Origin: Pseudomonadota bacterium
GTDB lineage: Bacteria > Pseudomonadota > Alphaproteobacteria > UBA9655
DNA length: 45,689 nt
Assembly (NCBI GenBank): GCA_018242065.1
Contig: JAFECQ010000013.1
Span: forward strand, 1-45,689
Reading direction: 5' to 3'
The notes beneath the pieces were generated by a model. The model was given only the letters and a program-made list of their open reading frames with translations. It ran no database searches and was not told the DNA's origin. This document shows, in pieces, positions 6,958 through 15,291 of the stretch. Position 1 is the stretch's first letter, and every line of letters begins with the position of its first letter. Made by a program: the position numbers and the translations under genes.

Positions 6958-9026
6958 TTTTTGTTCTCTTCTAAAATAACTGGACTTGAAGAAGGCACCA
7001 TGTGTGCATCTAACCATTTTAAAAGATCTGTTCTTGCTTCTAAAAGAACCTGAGGATTTGAAAAAGAATGTTCCTGATTGGGATATAGAATTAAATGATT
7101 TGGAATTTTAAAATCTGTCAAAGAATAATTAAGTTGCATCGCTTGATAGTAAGGAAACTTATAATCCCCATCCCCAGCTTGAATGAGGGTTGGTGTTTTT
7201 GCATTTGCAAGATGTAGAGAAGGTGACCTTGAAAACCAAAAATCATAATCGTCCCAATAGTATCCTCCCATATAAGCTTCCCATAATTCTGGGTCACTTG
7301 TTTGTCCTACAAAAGAAATCCAATCATTTATTCCCGCCCCAACAACCGCTGTTTTAAATAACTGCGTTTGAATAATCGCCCACGTTGCCAGATATCCGCC
7401 ATACCCCCATCCCCAAATGGCTATTTTATTTGAATCTGCAATTTCTTCTTTGATGATGTGACGAACTCCTGACATAAGATCTTCCAGGTCTTTCCCTCCC
7501 AAATCCTTGAAATTCGCCTGACGAAACTCAAGGCCATACCCTGTGCTTCCTCGATAATTGGGGGCTAAAATAGCGTACCCTTTGTTTAATAACTCAAGGA
7601 GGTTTATAGGAATATCTAAGAGTTCACCTACATATTGTTGACTCCAAACATCATTAGGGCCATCATGTGCTAGCACAATAACCGGATATTTTTTCCCCCG
7701 TTGACGTTTTTCCGGTAAAATGAGGATTCCTTCTATTTCTTTTCCATCCTTAGACTTCCATTTTATAACCTCACTCTGAAACTTGTCGAGGATGGGCGCT
7801 TCTTGCAGGTGAGAAATCTGCTTGGAAGCTTCATCGTCTAAAGACTTAATGAAAACTTCTGGAGGTTCTGTAAAACTTTCAACTGTGTAAACAAGAAAAT
7901 CATTTTTTGAATCAAAAGATCCGCTTTTAATAAGCTGGTCTTGTTTTTTGAAAATGGCAATAGGATCTTTACCATTAACAGGGAGCTTATAAACTTGATT
8001 TAATGTTCTATAGCTTTCTGAAACAACAACAAAACTACTATCTGCCGTCCAATTAAGAAGATGTGGTTGTTCATTATAGGTTTTAGCAAGACATCTTTTT
8101 TGATGATCTTCTACGTTTGTTAGGCACACGCGCAGAGGACCAACTTCAAGACTATTATTTTGTACTTTCTTTTTTTCTGGGAAAACATTGGTAACGTAAG
8201 CAAGCCATTTTCCATCCGGGGAATAGAGAGGGTAAAGATAGCCTCCCTTCTCATTGACTAAGGATGTAATCTTTCCTGTTTTTATATCTACAGTAGAAAT
8301 TTGAGAAGTCTGATTTTCTAAATCGGCGGCTGATTGAGACAAAAAAGCAATTGTTAAACTATCTGGTGACCAACTAAATAGATCATCAGACTTTATATTT
8401 GCTGACGTGAGGTAGAGAAATTCAGAAGTGAGCTGTGTTGGATTATTTCCGATAGTCAATTTATCTGTTACGTCAACGACATATAAGTGAGAATATGACT
8501 TGGTGCTTTCAGTTAGAATGATTTGATTTGGGGTTGTGTTGTTTTTGTCTACAAATCTTTGAGCAATAGCTATTTTAGCTCCATTAGGAGCCCACTTATG
8601 GGCATGAATATCGTGATCAAGCTCAAGGAGTTTTTGTGACTTGAGTGTCTCAAGTGAAATAATCCATAAGCTTAAAAATTTATCTCCAGGAGAAATATAG
8701 CTTATCCATTTTCCATTTGGAGCCCATTGCAAATTATAAAAATCAGCTGGACCTTCCATAGAAATGTCTTTTTGGCTAGATCTTTTGTTCGATGTAATAA
8801 GGAAAGAGGTTCTCCAAGTGCTTTTGTGTGGGTCCTCTTTATCAAAGTAAGGCGTTAGAAAAGCAATGAGTGTTAACTCTCCACCAGGAGATATCAAAAC
8901 ATCGCTGATGGTTTTGTATTTTAAACTCTCCGAATCAAAAGTTGCTTCTTTTTTTGCAGCAAATAGACTAATTGCCAGCCAAGTAAAGACCGCTAAGCCA
9001 ACTCCGATCTTTTGTAAGATATGCAA
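6954..9026 (-). CDS. S9-family peptidase paralogue lacking the catalytic serine (probable pseudoenzyme)
   Basis: A 690-residue paralogue of the downstream gene, with the same layout: signal peptide (residues 1-23), PD40-type beta-propeller and C-terminal S9 alpha/beta-hydrolase domain. The start is TTG at 9026; an in-frame TAA lies upstream with no ATG between. The nucleophile elbow reads GWGYGG: the codon at the usual Ser position (residue 541) is GGG, whereas the partner has AGT in GWSYGG. The Asp (about 621, GDGD) and His (about 653, QEHSF) positions are kept. The fold is otherwise complete with no frameshift, so loss of activity rather than gene decay is likely. It may bind peptides, act as an inhibitor or scaffold of the partner, or form a heteromer with it (inference). 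It is promoter-proximal in a two-gene operon. Confidence 0.88.
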   Translation of the reverse strand: MHILQKIGVGLAVFTWLAISLFAAKKEATFDSESLKYKTISDVLISPGGELTLIAFLTPYFDKEDPHKSTWRTSFLITSNKRSSQKDISMEGPADFYNLQWAPNGKWISYISPGDKFLSLWIISLETLKSQKLLELDHDIHAHKWAPNGAKIAIAQRFVDKNNTTPNQIILTESTKSYSHLYVVDVTDKLTIGNNPTQLTSEFLYLTSANIKSDDLFSWSPDSLTIAFLSQSAADLENQTSQISTVDIKTGKITSLVNEKGGYLYPLYSPDGKWLAYVTNVFPEKKKVQNNSLEVGPLRVCLTNVEDHQKRCLAKTYNEQPHLLNWTADSSFVVVSESYRTLNQVYKLPVNGKDPIAIFKKQDQLIKSGSFDSKNDFLVYTVESFTEPPEVFIKSLDDEASKQISHLQEAPILDKFQSEVIKWKSKDGKEIEGILILPEKRQRGKKYPVIVLAHDGPNDVWSQQYVGELLDIPINLLELLNKGYAILAPNYRGSTGYGLEFRQANFKDLGGKDLEDLMSGVRHIIKEEIADSNKIAIWGWGYGGYLATWAIIQTQLFKTAVVGAGINDWISFVGQTSDPELWEAYMGGYYWDDYDFWFSRSPSLHLANAKTPTLIQAGDGDYKFPYYQAMQLNYSLTDFKIPNHLILYPNQEHSFSNPQVLLEARTDLLKWLDAHMVPSSSPVILEENKK

Positions 9027-9392
9027 CCTTTTTCCCTGCTTTTTGCTTTTTGCTTTTTATCTACGTAGCATAGGAAGGATAAGTTAATTTTTCTTTAAGT
9101 CAATTTTTTGTCTCCTCAAGTTGAATACCTCCGAGCTTCAATTTTATTAAAAAAAGAAATAGTGGTTTATTCCTTGGATTCTCAACTGCATGATCGTATC
9201 TTCAAAAAGCAAATCAAGCTCTTGGTGGATAGGCTGAATATGTCAGTATTCCACAATCTTTCATTGATGGATTTCATTTATAAGAGTTTCCACCTCCACG
9301 AAAACGATTTTTAATTTTGAGTAGTTAACTCGTTGTTCATTTATTTTAGATATGATTTTGGGTCTGGCTTAGGAAAATCAAGGGAGAGCACA
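9027..9392. other. Non-coding stretch upstream of the S9 peptidase pair
   Basis: AT-rich intergenic DNA that must contain the minus-strand promoter for the peptidase operon. A short TTTTTGC-type triplication lies at about 9038-9059. An open frame of 68 codons from a TTG at 9108 has no ribosome-binding site and no recognisable features, so I do not call it a gene. Confidence 0.5.
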
Positions 9393-9617
9393 ATGTTACA
9401 ACGTTTATTATTTTCTTTTATCTTAATTGTCGCTTTAGTGGGTGATTCCGCGCTTGCAACATCCTATACATGCCATTTAAAAGGTCCCAGTTTTTAGATC
9501 CTACTTGAAAAGCGGTTGGAACAATCAATGCTCCGTCCTCTGATAGTCAGACCGAACTTGATGATCTTTGCAATTCAACATATTCCGTATGCAATAACAC
9601 GTGTTCAGCTTTTTAAT
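9393..9617 (+). pseudogene. Decayed small secreted Cys-containing protein
   Basis: AGGGAGA at 9381-9387 precedes an ATG at 9393 that encodes a good signal peptide (MLQRLLFSFILIVALVGDSALA) and then TSYTCHLKGPSF before a TAG at 9495. Protein-like sequence continues in other frames: YLKSGWNNQCSVL, then DDLCNSTYSVCNNTC ending at a TAA at 9615-9617. This pattern fits a small exported cysteine-rich protein broken by two frameshifts. The alternative is a genuine 34-residue exported peptide. The similarity in style to the other small secreted proteins of this window is only general. Confidence 0.4.
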
Positions 9618-9735
9618 GTTGTTAAGGCAGAAAAATAAACTGGGGATTTTTACCTGTCGTTAACATATTTCAGTTTATACTATGAAAATGATCGTAATTG
9701 TACAAGTAACCAAATCTAATGCAGGAGGTTTTATT

Positions 9736-9951
9736 ATGAAAACATTAAATCTAACTTTAGCACTGCTCGCATTAACTATAGGGACAGCATCTATAGCTAA
9801 GCCTCACATGAGCACAGCTGCAGTAGAAAAAACCCATGAGCAACAAATGAAAGATATATGCAATAAACACACTGTTGGGCAAAATGAAAACGTAGATAAA
9901 GCCTGTGAAGCATTAGGGTGTGGCCTATATTCTATTCCTCAATGTAGTTAA
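9736..9951 (+). CDS. Small secreted protein of unknown function (71 aa)
   Basis: I chose ATG 9736 because a near-perfect AGGAGG (9723-9728) lies 7 nt upstream and the product then begins with a typical signal peptide, MKTLNLTLALLALTIGTASIA. The upstream in-frame ATG at 9682 would bury this. The mature part is about 50 residues with four Cys (ICNKH, KACEALGCG, PQCS), compatible with two disulphides in an oxidising compartment. I do not recognise a family. It is not in an operon; the next gene is convergent. A role as a small secreted factor or effector is possible but unsupported beyond export. Confidence 0.7.
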   Translation: MKTLNLTLALLALTIGTASIAKPHMSTAAVEKTHEQQMKDICNKHTVGQNENVDKACEALGCGLYSIPQCS

Positions 9952-10001
9952 ATCAAATTCTTCTTTCCTTAATTTTTATTGATTAAAGGGGATAGTTTCG
10001 A

Positions 10002-12794
10002 TTACTGCAACCCATCATCAGAGCCACTGTGATCTGCATGTGGCTCTGAATTCACAGAAATGAGAAGAGGAACTCCCGAACTGCCATGGTCTTCTATAAG
10101 GCCACTCTCACCAGAAAGCAAGGAATTGACCCTCATCATCACACCTGGATCCATGGTCTCATAAGCTTGCTTATAACGACGCACTAACCGAACAAGCTTA
10201 TTGCGCTTATAGTGTCCCGTCGCATGTTTATAAGAAAGCAAACTTTCTGCACCCGTTACAACGCCACCATAAGATTCATTAAAAGCCATGGTATTGTTAA
10301 AGGCATCAGCTACCCCGAAGAAGAGAAGGGTGGCAATTCGTACAGCCATAGGCCATCCTTGCGTCGTTGCAATGCCTACGAGGATATAAGGGAGTGTGTT
10401 CCACACACCTTGAACAAAGTTATAGGTTTTTCCTGCTTTACGGAACCCTTTCCACACACGACTTTGACTTGCGTCACTTTCGGGGTCATCACCATGCAAA
10501 ATATCATAAACGCCCGCTTCGACAGCTTCAACTTCAACTTTACCTTGGAAAAGATTCGCAATCACCCCTCCAAAAATCCCAGATAAAACCTTATTTGCAA
10601 TTTCATTCGTCCCAAACTCTCCTAAGAGACTATAAATAATCGCATAAAAAACAAGGGTTCTTCCGGCGGTTGCTGCTGCCGGAATACCCCATCCCAGCAC
10701 TTTTGCAACCTTACGCTTCCAGCTTTTTACATTGTCTAAAGGGATAGGCGAGGTTTCATGTATTTTTCTCAATGCTTTCAATGCTCTTAAAGCATCTGCC
10801 CCTTTAAGGGTATTTTCCGGCATATCAATGCCGTTTTTCTTAATGCCAAAACCATTGACCAGAATCTGTTCATAAAATTCATGAATGTCGTCTTCAGGGG
10901 CCGCTCTAAAGAGGCGGATCAAATCATCAAAACGGCTTAATTCTTGTTGACGTAAAGCACGAGCGGGAGAAAGAATCATTCCCTCTTCAAAAGCTCGACG
11001 CACACGTCGGGCATTAATGAATTCATCCACTTTTTCTTGCATCGCACGCGCATTGGAAAACAACGCATCAAGAAAGAGAGTTGGGGCTAGACAACTTACA
11101 AAAATGATTGAATCTTTTGCAAAAGTCGGACCGGCATTGCCTTCGATACCCCATTTTTCAAACGACCACAAATAATATACGGGAAGAAGAGCAGCCATAC
11201 TCGCTCCTACGTACACAAGACCAACAACGCCTTTACGTAGATCTATCTCCCATTTCCAACATTTTAACTTTATTCCAGGAATGGAAAACTCTTTCATAGA
11301 AGGGCCCACTAAATCACCAATGATCTTCACATTACGAGAAATTGAGTCAATACCCAGCGTTATGGCTGTATGAACAATTAATGACGTTTGTAAATTTTGG
11401 CTACGATTCCACCATGTATGTTTACCATTATCCAATCCGCCTTCAAAAATCGGTGGCATAGCATTTCCGACCCCGGTACCAATCAGTGTTCCCCCGACAC
11501 CCCCGAGAATAATCTGCTTCCACGTAAATTTACCATCATTAATGCGGTCTTTTGCGTACTGGAGGAAGGCAACTACTTTCCGATCATCGGGATCGCCGGG
11601 ATCAAGGGTCCTCACCTTTTGCAAAAGGGCTTGCCGCTCTAAGATGTCACTTCCAACTTCTACATCATCTGATCTATCGGTTACATCTCTTAGAACTCTT
11701 ACTTCAGAGAAAAGATCATCCCGACTCAATACGCGTGAGCTGCGTTTAGATCCTGGGCGACCTCTATAGGCATCTTCTTCATCCATCAGATCTGCGTCTT
11801 GAATAGACCCATGGCTATGTCGGAAGCTACTGCTTCGCCCTTTAGGCAACAGCACATCTCTTTCTGTCGGCTCCGTCATAGAAGCCGCAGGGCGAGCTGG
11901 GGGTATGCTCACGCGCTGAAGTTCAAGAGGAGGCGGGAAGCGAAGCATTGAGCCCGTGATGACAACATCTTCAGGAGAGCTACTTGTGGATAGAACAGTG
12001 TCCCTTCGGTCATCATCGTGTCGTTCGTGTGCAGGAATTGGAAGTACAGCTGTTGTAACTGCAGCTGTTGCATCTGAATCGTCCAAATCGCTTGATCTTG
12101 AGCTACTTTCGGTGGCAATAAAGGGAAGAGAATCAAGCGTATCAAAGGCAGACAGTACGGTTGGTCTAGATTCTGGTGAGCGACTACGTGCTTTCAACAA
12201 CGCAGTACTATCGGTTCTTATCTCCACTGTGAGATCATCAGATCGTTTTAGAACAACTTCATCGGGAGGAACAGCCACGCTTACCGCTTTAGAAAGAAGA
12301 CTTCTTTGTGTTGGAGAAGGAGGGCTTGCAGAAAAAGAATCAGAAGCAGGTATTAAAAGAGGTGGCGTTTTTCCCAGAGGCGAGGATGACCTGTTCGTTG
12401 TATCATTCAAAGACATCTCTTCAGGAGTCGACCCCAGGCTGTGGGGAGGAGACTCATCATGAGGCCCCGAGCTCCCTGTCGACCTTTCTGGAGAAGAAGA
12501 ATGGCTGTGAGGTAAATCACTTTCATTTCCAGGAGGAGAGTACTTTGGGCTTTCTGGTCCATCTTTAGGATCGAGTGGATCTTTAGACTTATGTGAAGGA
12601 AGCGGCACATCTTTGGGCAGGAGAGGGCTTATGAGCGAAGAAGGAACCTCATCGTCCACACCATTCATCGCTTTTGCAAGGTCAGGGTAAATCAAGGCAA
12701 CAATCAACAAAAAGCTGATGGTTTTTCTGAGCAAATGTTTCAATGGGGAGAAATTTAAAGAAGAAATAACATATTTCAGATGGGTTCTCATCAT
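10002..12794 (-). CDS. Large membrane protein with a long Ser/Pro-rich N-terminal region, unknown function
   Basis: A 930-residue protein. Residues 20-42 form a signal-like hydrophobic stretch ending DLAKA. Residues 50-360 are a low-complexity, Ser/Pro/Asp-rich region (SPERSTGSSG, SSSRSSDLDDSD) with no visible fold. Residues 425-840 contain several hydrophobic segments, roughly 427-447 (Gly-rich), 522-545, 562-580, 700-724, 735-750 and 800-836, with charged loops between. The C-terminal tail is again polar. No enzyme motif is visible. The Gly-rich first segment and Thr/Ser-rich exported part are compatible with an envelope or secreted host-interaction protein, but I do not recognise the family. 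Transcribed alone, divergent from the MBL-fold gene. Confidence 0.8.
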   Translation of the reverse strand: MMRTHLKYVISSLNFSPLKHLLRKTISFLLIVALIYPDLAKAMNGVDDEVPSSLISPLLPKDVPLPSHKSKDPLDPKDGPESPKYSPPGNESDLPHSHSSSPERSTGSSGPHDESPPHSLGSTPEEMSLNDTTNRSSSPLGKTPPLLIPASDSFSASPPSPTQRSLLSKAVSVAVPPDEVVLKRSDDLTVEIRTDSTALLKARSRSPESRPTVLSAFDTLDSLPFIATESSSRSSDLDDSDATAAVTTAVLPIPAHERHDDDRRDTVLSTSSSPEDVVITGSMLRFPPPLELQRVSIPPARPAASMTEPTERDVLLPKGRSSSFRHSHGSIQDADLMDEEDAYRGRPGSKRSSRVLSRDDLFSEVRVLRDVTDRSDDVEVGSDILERQALLQKVRTLDPGDPDDRKVVAFLQYAKDRINDGKFTWKQIILGGVGGTLIGTGVGNAMPPIFEGGLDNGKHTWWNRSQNLQTSLIVHTAITLGIDSISRNVKIIGDLVGPSMKEFSIPGIKLKCWKWEIDLRKGVVGLVYVGASMAALLPVYYLWSFEKWGIEGNAGPTFAKDSIIFVSCLAPTLFLDALFSNARAMQEKVDEFINARRVRRAFEEGMILSPARALRQQELSRFDDLIRLFRAAPEDDIHEFYEQILVNGFGIKKNGIDMPENTLKGADALRALKALRKIHETSPIPLDNVKSWKRKVAKVLGWGIPAAATAGRTLVFYAIIYSLLGEFGTNEIANKVLSGIFGGVIANLFQGKVEVEAVEAGVYDILHGDDPESDASQSRVWKGFRKAGKTYNFVQGVWNTLPYILVGIATTQGWPMAVRIATLLFFGVADAFNNTMAFNESYGGVVTGAESLLSYKHATGHYKRNKLVRLVRRYKQAYETMDPGVMMRVNSLLSGESGLIEDHGSSGVPLLISVNSEPHADHSGSDDGLQ

Positions 12795-13048
12795 TTGGAT
12801 CCCTGCTTACATGGGCACATGGTTTTGAACATACACACCTTATGTTTTGTTTGCTGCTGTCTCATCATTACGAAACCAACTCAATTATTTAACAAATACA
12901 ATTTTTCTTCAACAAAAATTTCATTTTTACATTTACCATTCTCTTTTGAACAATGTCAATTTTAAATCACGGAGAAAATTCAACAGACAAATTCGAGTGT
13001 TGCAATTTGAGTCTAAGTATTAGAAATTATTTAGGGAGACCATATAAA

Positions 13049-15259
13049 ATGATTTTAACTCAAAAAGAAATATCAATTTTTCAATCAGCCAATGCCAGGT
13101 TAGATACCTATTTACATTGGATCACAGCTTTTAAGATCTTTTTCACTGGCTGTAAGCAACTTTACATTAAACGAATGATTCATTTAAACAAGAAAAATCG
13201 AGGAGCGATTTTGCTGAAATTTTTTGTTCTATTTTTTATTTTCTTTAATCTTCCTGCCCTTTCTATGCAGGGTGATGAGATTGATTTTTTTAATGTAGGA
13301 CAAGGTCATGCCGTCTTAGTTAATAAAGTGGGCAGACGTCCTGACCAAGAGCCTTTTACTCCTTTGCTTATCGATGCTGGATGTAAAGCGCATCCTTCCA
13401 AGATTGGAATGAGGTATGAATGGACTCCTCAAGATCACGCCTCTTTAACATCTCAAATTAGTGAGAGAATTTTGGACATATGGAAGGCTTCAAACGGAGG
13501 GGCGCTTTGGGGAAAACAGTTTACTCTAAATGTCATCATTACCCATCCTGATGAAGATCACAAAGATTTGGTTCCTTCAATCTTGACACACCTTGAATCA
13601 AGAACTCATGCTGCGCACACTTCTTTCGTTCCTACTTTTTTATTAGGTGGAAGGCCTTCGCTCTATTCAGGTTTTTTAGAAAGGTATCAAACACGATTTG
13701 TTTTTTCAGAACAGTGGCCAGAAGTTTCTTTTATGGGCAATCTTGGTTTTCTTGACACAAGTAACTGTATTACCCACTTGTTTTGTCCGCGAGGTTCTGC
13801 CGGAGAGACTTCTACGGATCGAAATAGATGGAGTATTATTGCCCGTGTGCAAATTAATGGAATGACAGCTCTCCTTCCCGGTGATGCAGATGATAGTGTA
13901 AAGGATAGAATGCTGATTTCTTTAGGAGACCGAAAAAGTGAATTAGAAACGGATATTCTTTTAGCTCCTCATCATGGCGCAAGGGGGACTTATCATCCAG
14001 AATGGGATCATCTTGTAAATCCAAGAACAGTTATCATTGGAGCTGCTCTTAAGCATAATCATCCAAAAGGAAGCACGCTTTTAGACTGTTTACGTCTTAA
14101 AGAAGGGAAAGGACGTATTTGGAATGATAGGGTCATGGCGCATGGACTTCAATATAATTGTAACCAGGCAATCCAGCGTGACATTGAAGATTCCTTTTTA
14201 CAGAGAGAAGGTAGATTGTTTGACAAAGTTCCAAATGATCCCCTAGAAGCACAACTTCACCAACCGACAGAGCAATGGTATTTAGCATGGGTAGACGTGC
14301 CTATTTATACTTTATGGACAACAGGAAGTTTACGTTTTGAAGAATCACTTTTAGCCCCTAGATTGTTGGATACTTCTCATGGTCTGATGGGATATATTGC
14401 GGTTTCTGATCCCCAATATTTATTGAGTCCATACATTAGAGGAAAATTGACACCTTTGATTCCTCCTGAAAGAGAATTTGAAGAAGCCATTGCTCAGCGT
14501 GTGAAAGTTTTCCATGCTGACCAAGACGGCGCTGAATATTGTAATATGATATTGAAAGAAACCTTGCTTATTGAGGATCATCAGGACAGAAGTCATTACC
14601 TTCAAGCCCTCCTTAGAATTTTCTCAGAAAAAAGACCGGTTCTTTATAGACGAACTTCTTGCTTTCAATCGCTAAGAGAAGCAATTGTAGAAAGAAACAA
14701 GAAAGTAGATCATCATGAAGAACGCGTGCAAGATGCAGTAAACTTCATCTTTAGAAATTTCGATACACTTAAAGAACAGGGAGAATCAGATCTTTCTATA
14801 GAGCTATGTGATGGTGCATTTGATCGTAACGTGAATGTTCTTAAAACATTCTTAAGGTCAGTGCATGGTATAGAACGTTTAAAACAATACGTACTGCTTT
14901 CTTTTAATATTGCTCGATGTGGTCCATGTGCAAATGAAATGGATGATCTCTGTCCTTTTGGTTTTCCTGAATGGATGCAGCTTGCAAAGTTAGTAGAATT
15001 CTTCCGACAAGAGGTTATCACCCTCACAGGTGAAAGTATGAGCGTTGGAGATTTAGCAGATATTGCCGTATTGAGAGCTCAAGGAAAAAATTTCAAACAA
15101 ATTGCGATCCACATCATCGAAGAACCAGCCTTTATAGATTGGTTTCAAGACTGCGTACGCATAAGTAATCCAACTGTTACCCCGCTTCCTACGCGAGAAG
15201 AAATAAGAGAAAAATTAAATCTCTATTTTCCAAGAGAACTTGATGATTTCTTAAGCTAA
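13049..15259 (+). CDS. Exported ComEC-like metallo-beta-lactamase-fold hydrolase
   Basis: Contains a ComEC/Rec2-type MBL domain: IDFFNVGQGHAVLV (cf. D-V-G-Q-G-D-A), LLIDAG, the metal motif ITHPDEDH (H-x-D-x-D-H, about residues 164-171 from this start), LLPGDADD and LLAPHHGARGTYH. The 350 residues after the MBL domain are not recognised. Unlike ComEC, there is no competence membrane channel; instead a hydrophobic segment (LLKFFVLFFIFFNLPALS) precedes the MBL domain. Start choice is uncertain. ATG 13049 has AGGGAG 10 nt upstream; ATG 13175 and especially TTG 13211 (AGGAG 5 nt upstream, giving a classic signal peptide) are alternatives; the frame also opens at ATG 12953. A probable exported or membrane-tethered nuclease, phosphodiesterase or other hydrolase; substrate unknown. 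It converges on traA. Confidence 0.8.
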   Translation: MILTQKEISIFQSANARLDTYLHWITAFKIFFTGCKQLYIKRMIHLNKKNRGAILLKFFVLFFIFFNLPALSMQGDEIDFFNVGQGHAVLVNKVGRRPDQEPFTPLLIDAGCKAHPSKIGMRYEWTPQDHASLTSQISERILDIWKASNGGALWGKQFTLNVIITHPDEDHKDLVPSILTHLESRTHAAHTSFVPTFLLGGRPSLYSGFLERYQTRFVFSEQWPEVSFMGNLGFLDTSNCITHLFCPRGSAGETSTDRNRWSIIARVQINGMTALLPGDADDSVKDRMLISLGDRKSELETDILLAPHHGARGTYHPEWDHLVNPRTVIIGAALKHNHPKGSTLLDCLRLKEGKGRIWNDRVMAHGLQYNCNQAIQRDIEDSFLQREGRLFDKVPNDPLEAQLHQPTEQWYLAWVDVPIYTLWTTGSLRFEESLLAPRLLDTSHGLMGYIAVSDPQYLLSPYIRGKLTPLIPPEREFEEAIAQRVKVFHADQDGAEYCNMILKETLLIEDHQDRSHYLQALLRIFSEKRPVLYRRTSCFQSLREAIVERNKKVDHHEERVQDAVNFIFRNFDTLKEQGESDLSIELCDGAFDRNVNVLKTFLRSVHGIERLKQYVLLSFNIARCGPCANEMDDLCPFGFPEWMQLAKLVEFFRQEVITLTGESMSVGDLADIAVLRAQGKNFKQIAIHIIEEPAFIDWFQDCVRISNPTVTPLPTREEIREKLNLYFPRELDDFLS

Positions 15260-15291
15260 AAAACCCACACCTCAGAATCGGAAAGGCTCTT

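Noticed and set aside
9038-9059. Triplicated TTTTTGC-like microrepeat before the S9 peptidase pair
   Set aside because: Too short and T-rich to separate from slippage noise; no functional clue.
9108-9314. 68-codon open frame starting at TTG
   Set aside because: No ribosome-binding site, no signal peptide or motif, in AT-rich intergenic DNA; likely chance.
11956-12462. 168-codon frame on the plus strand, opposite the 930-residue membrane protein
   Set aside because: A Ser/Leu-rich antisense shadow of the Ser/Asp-rich coding strand, with no independent support.
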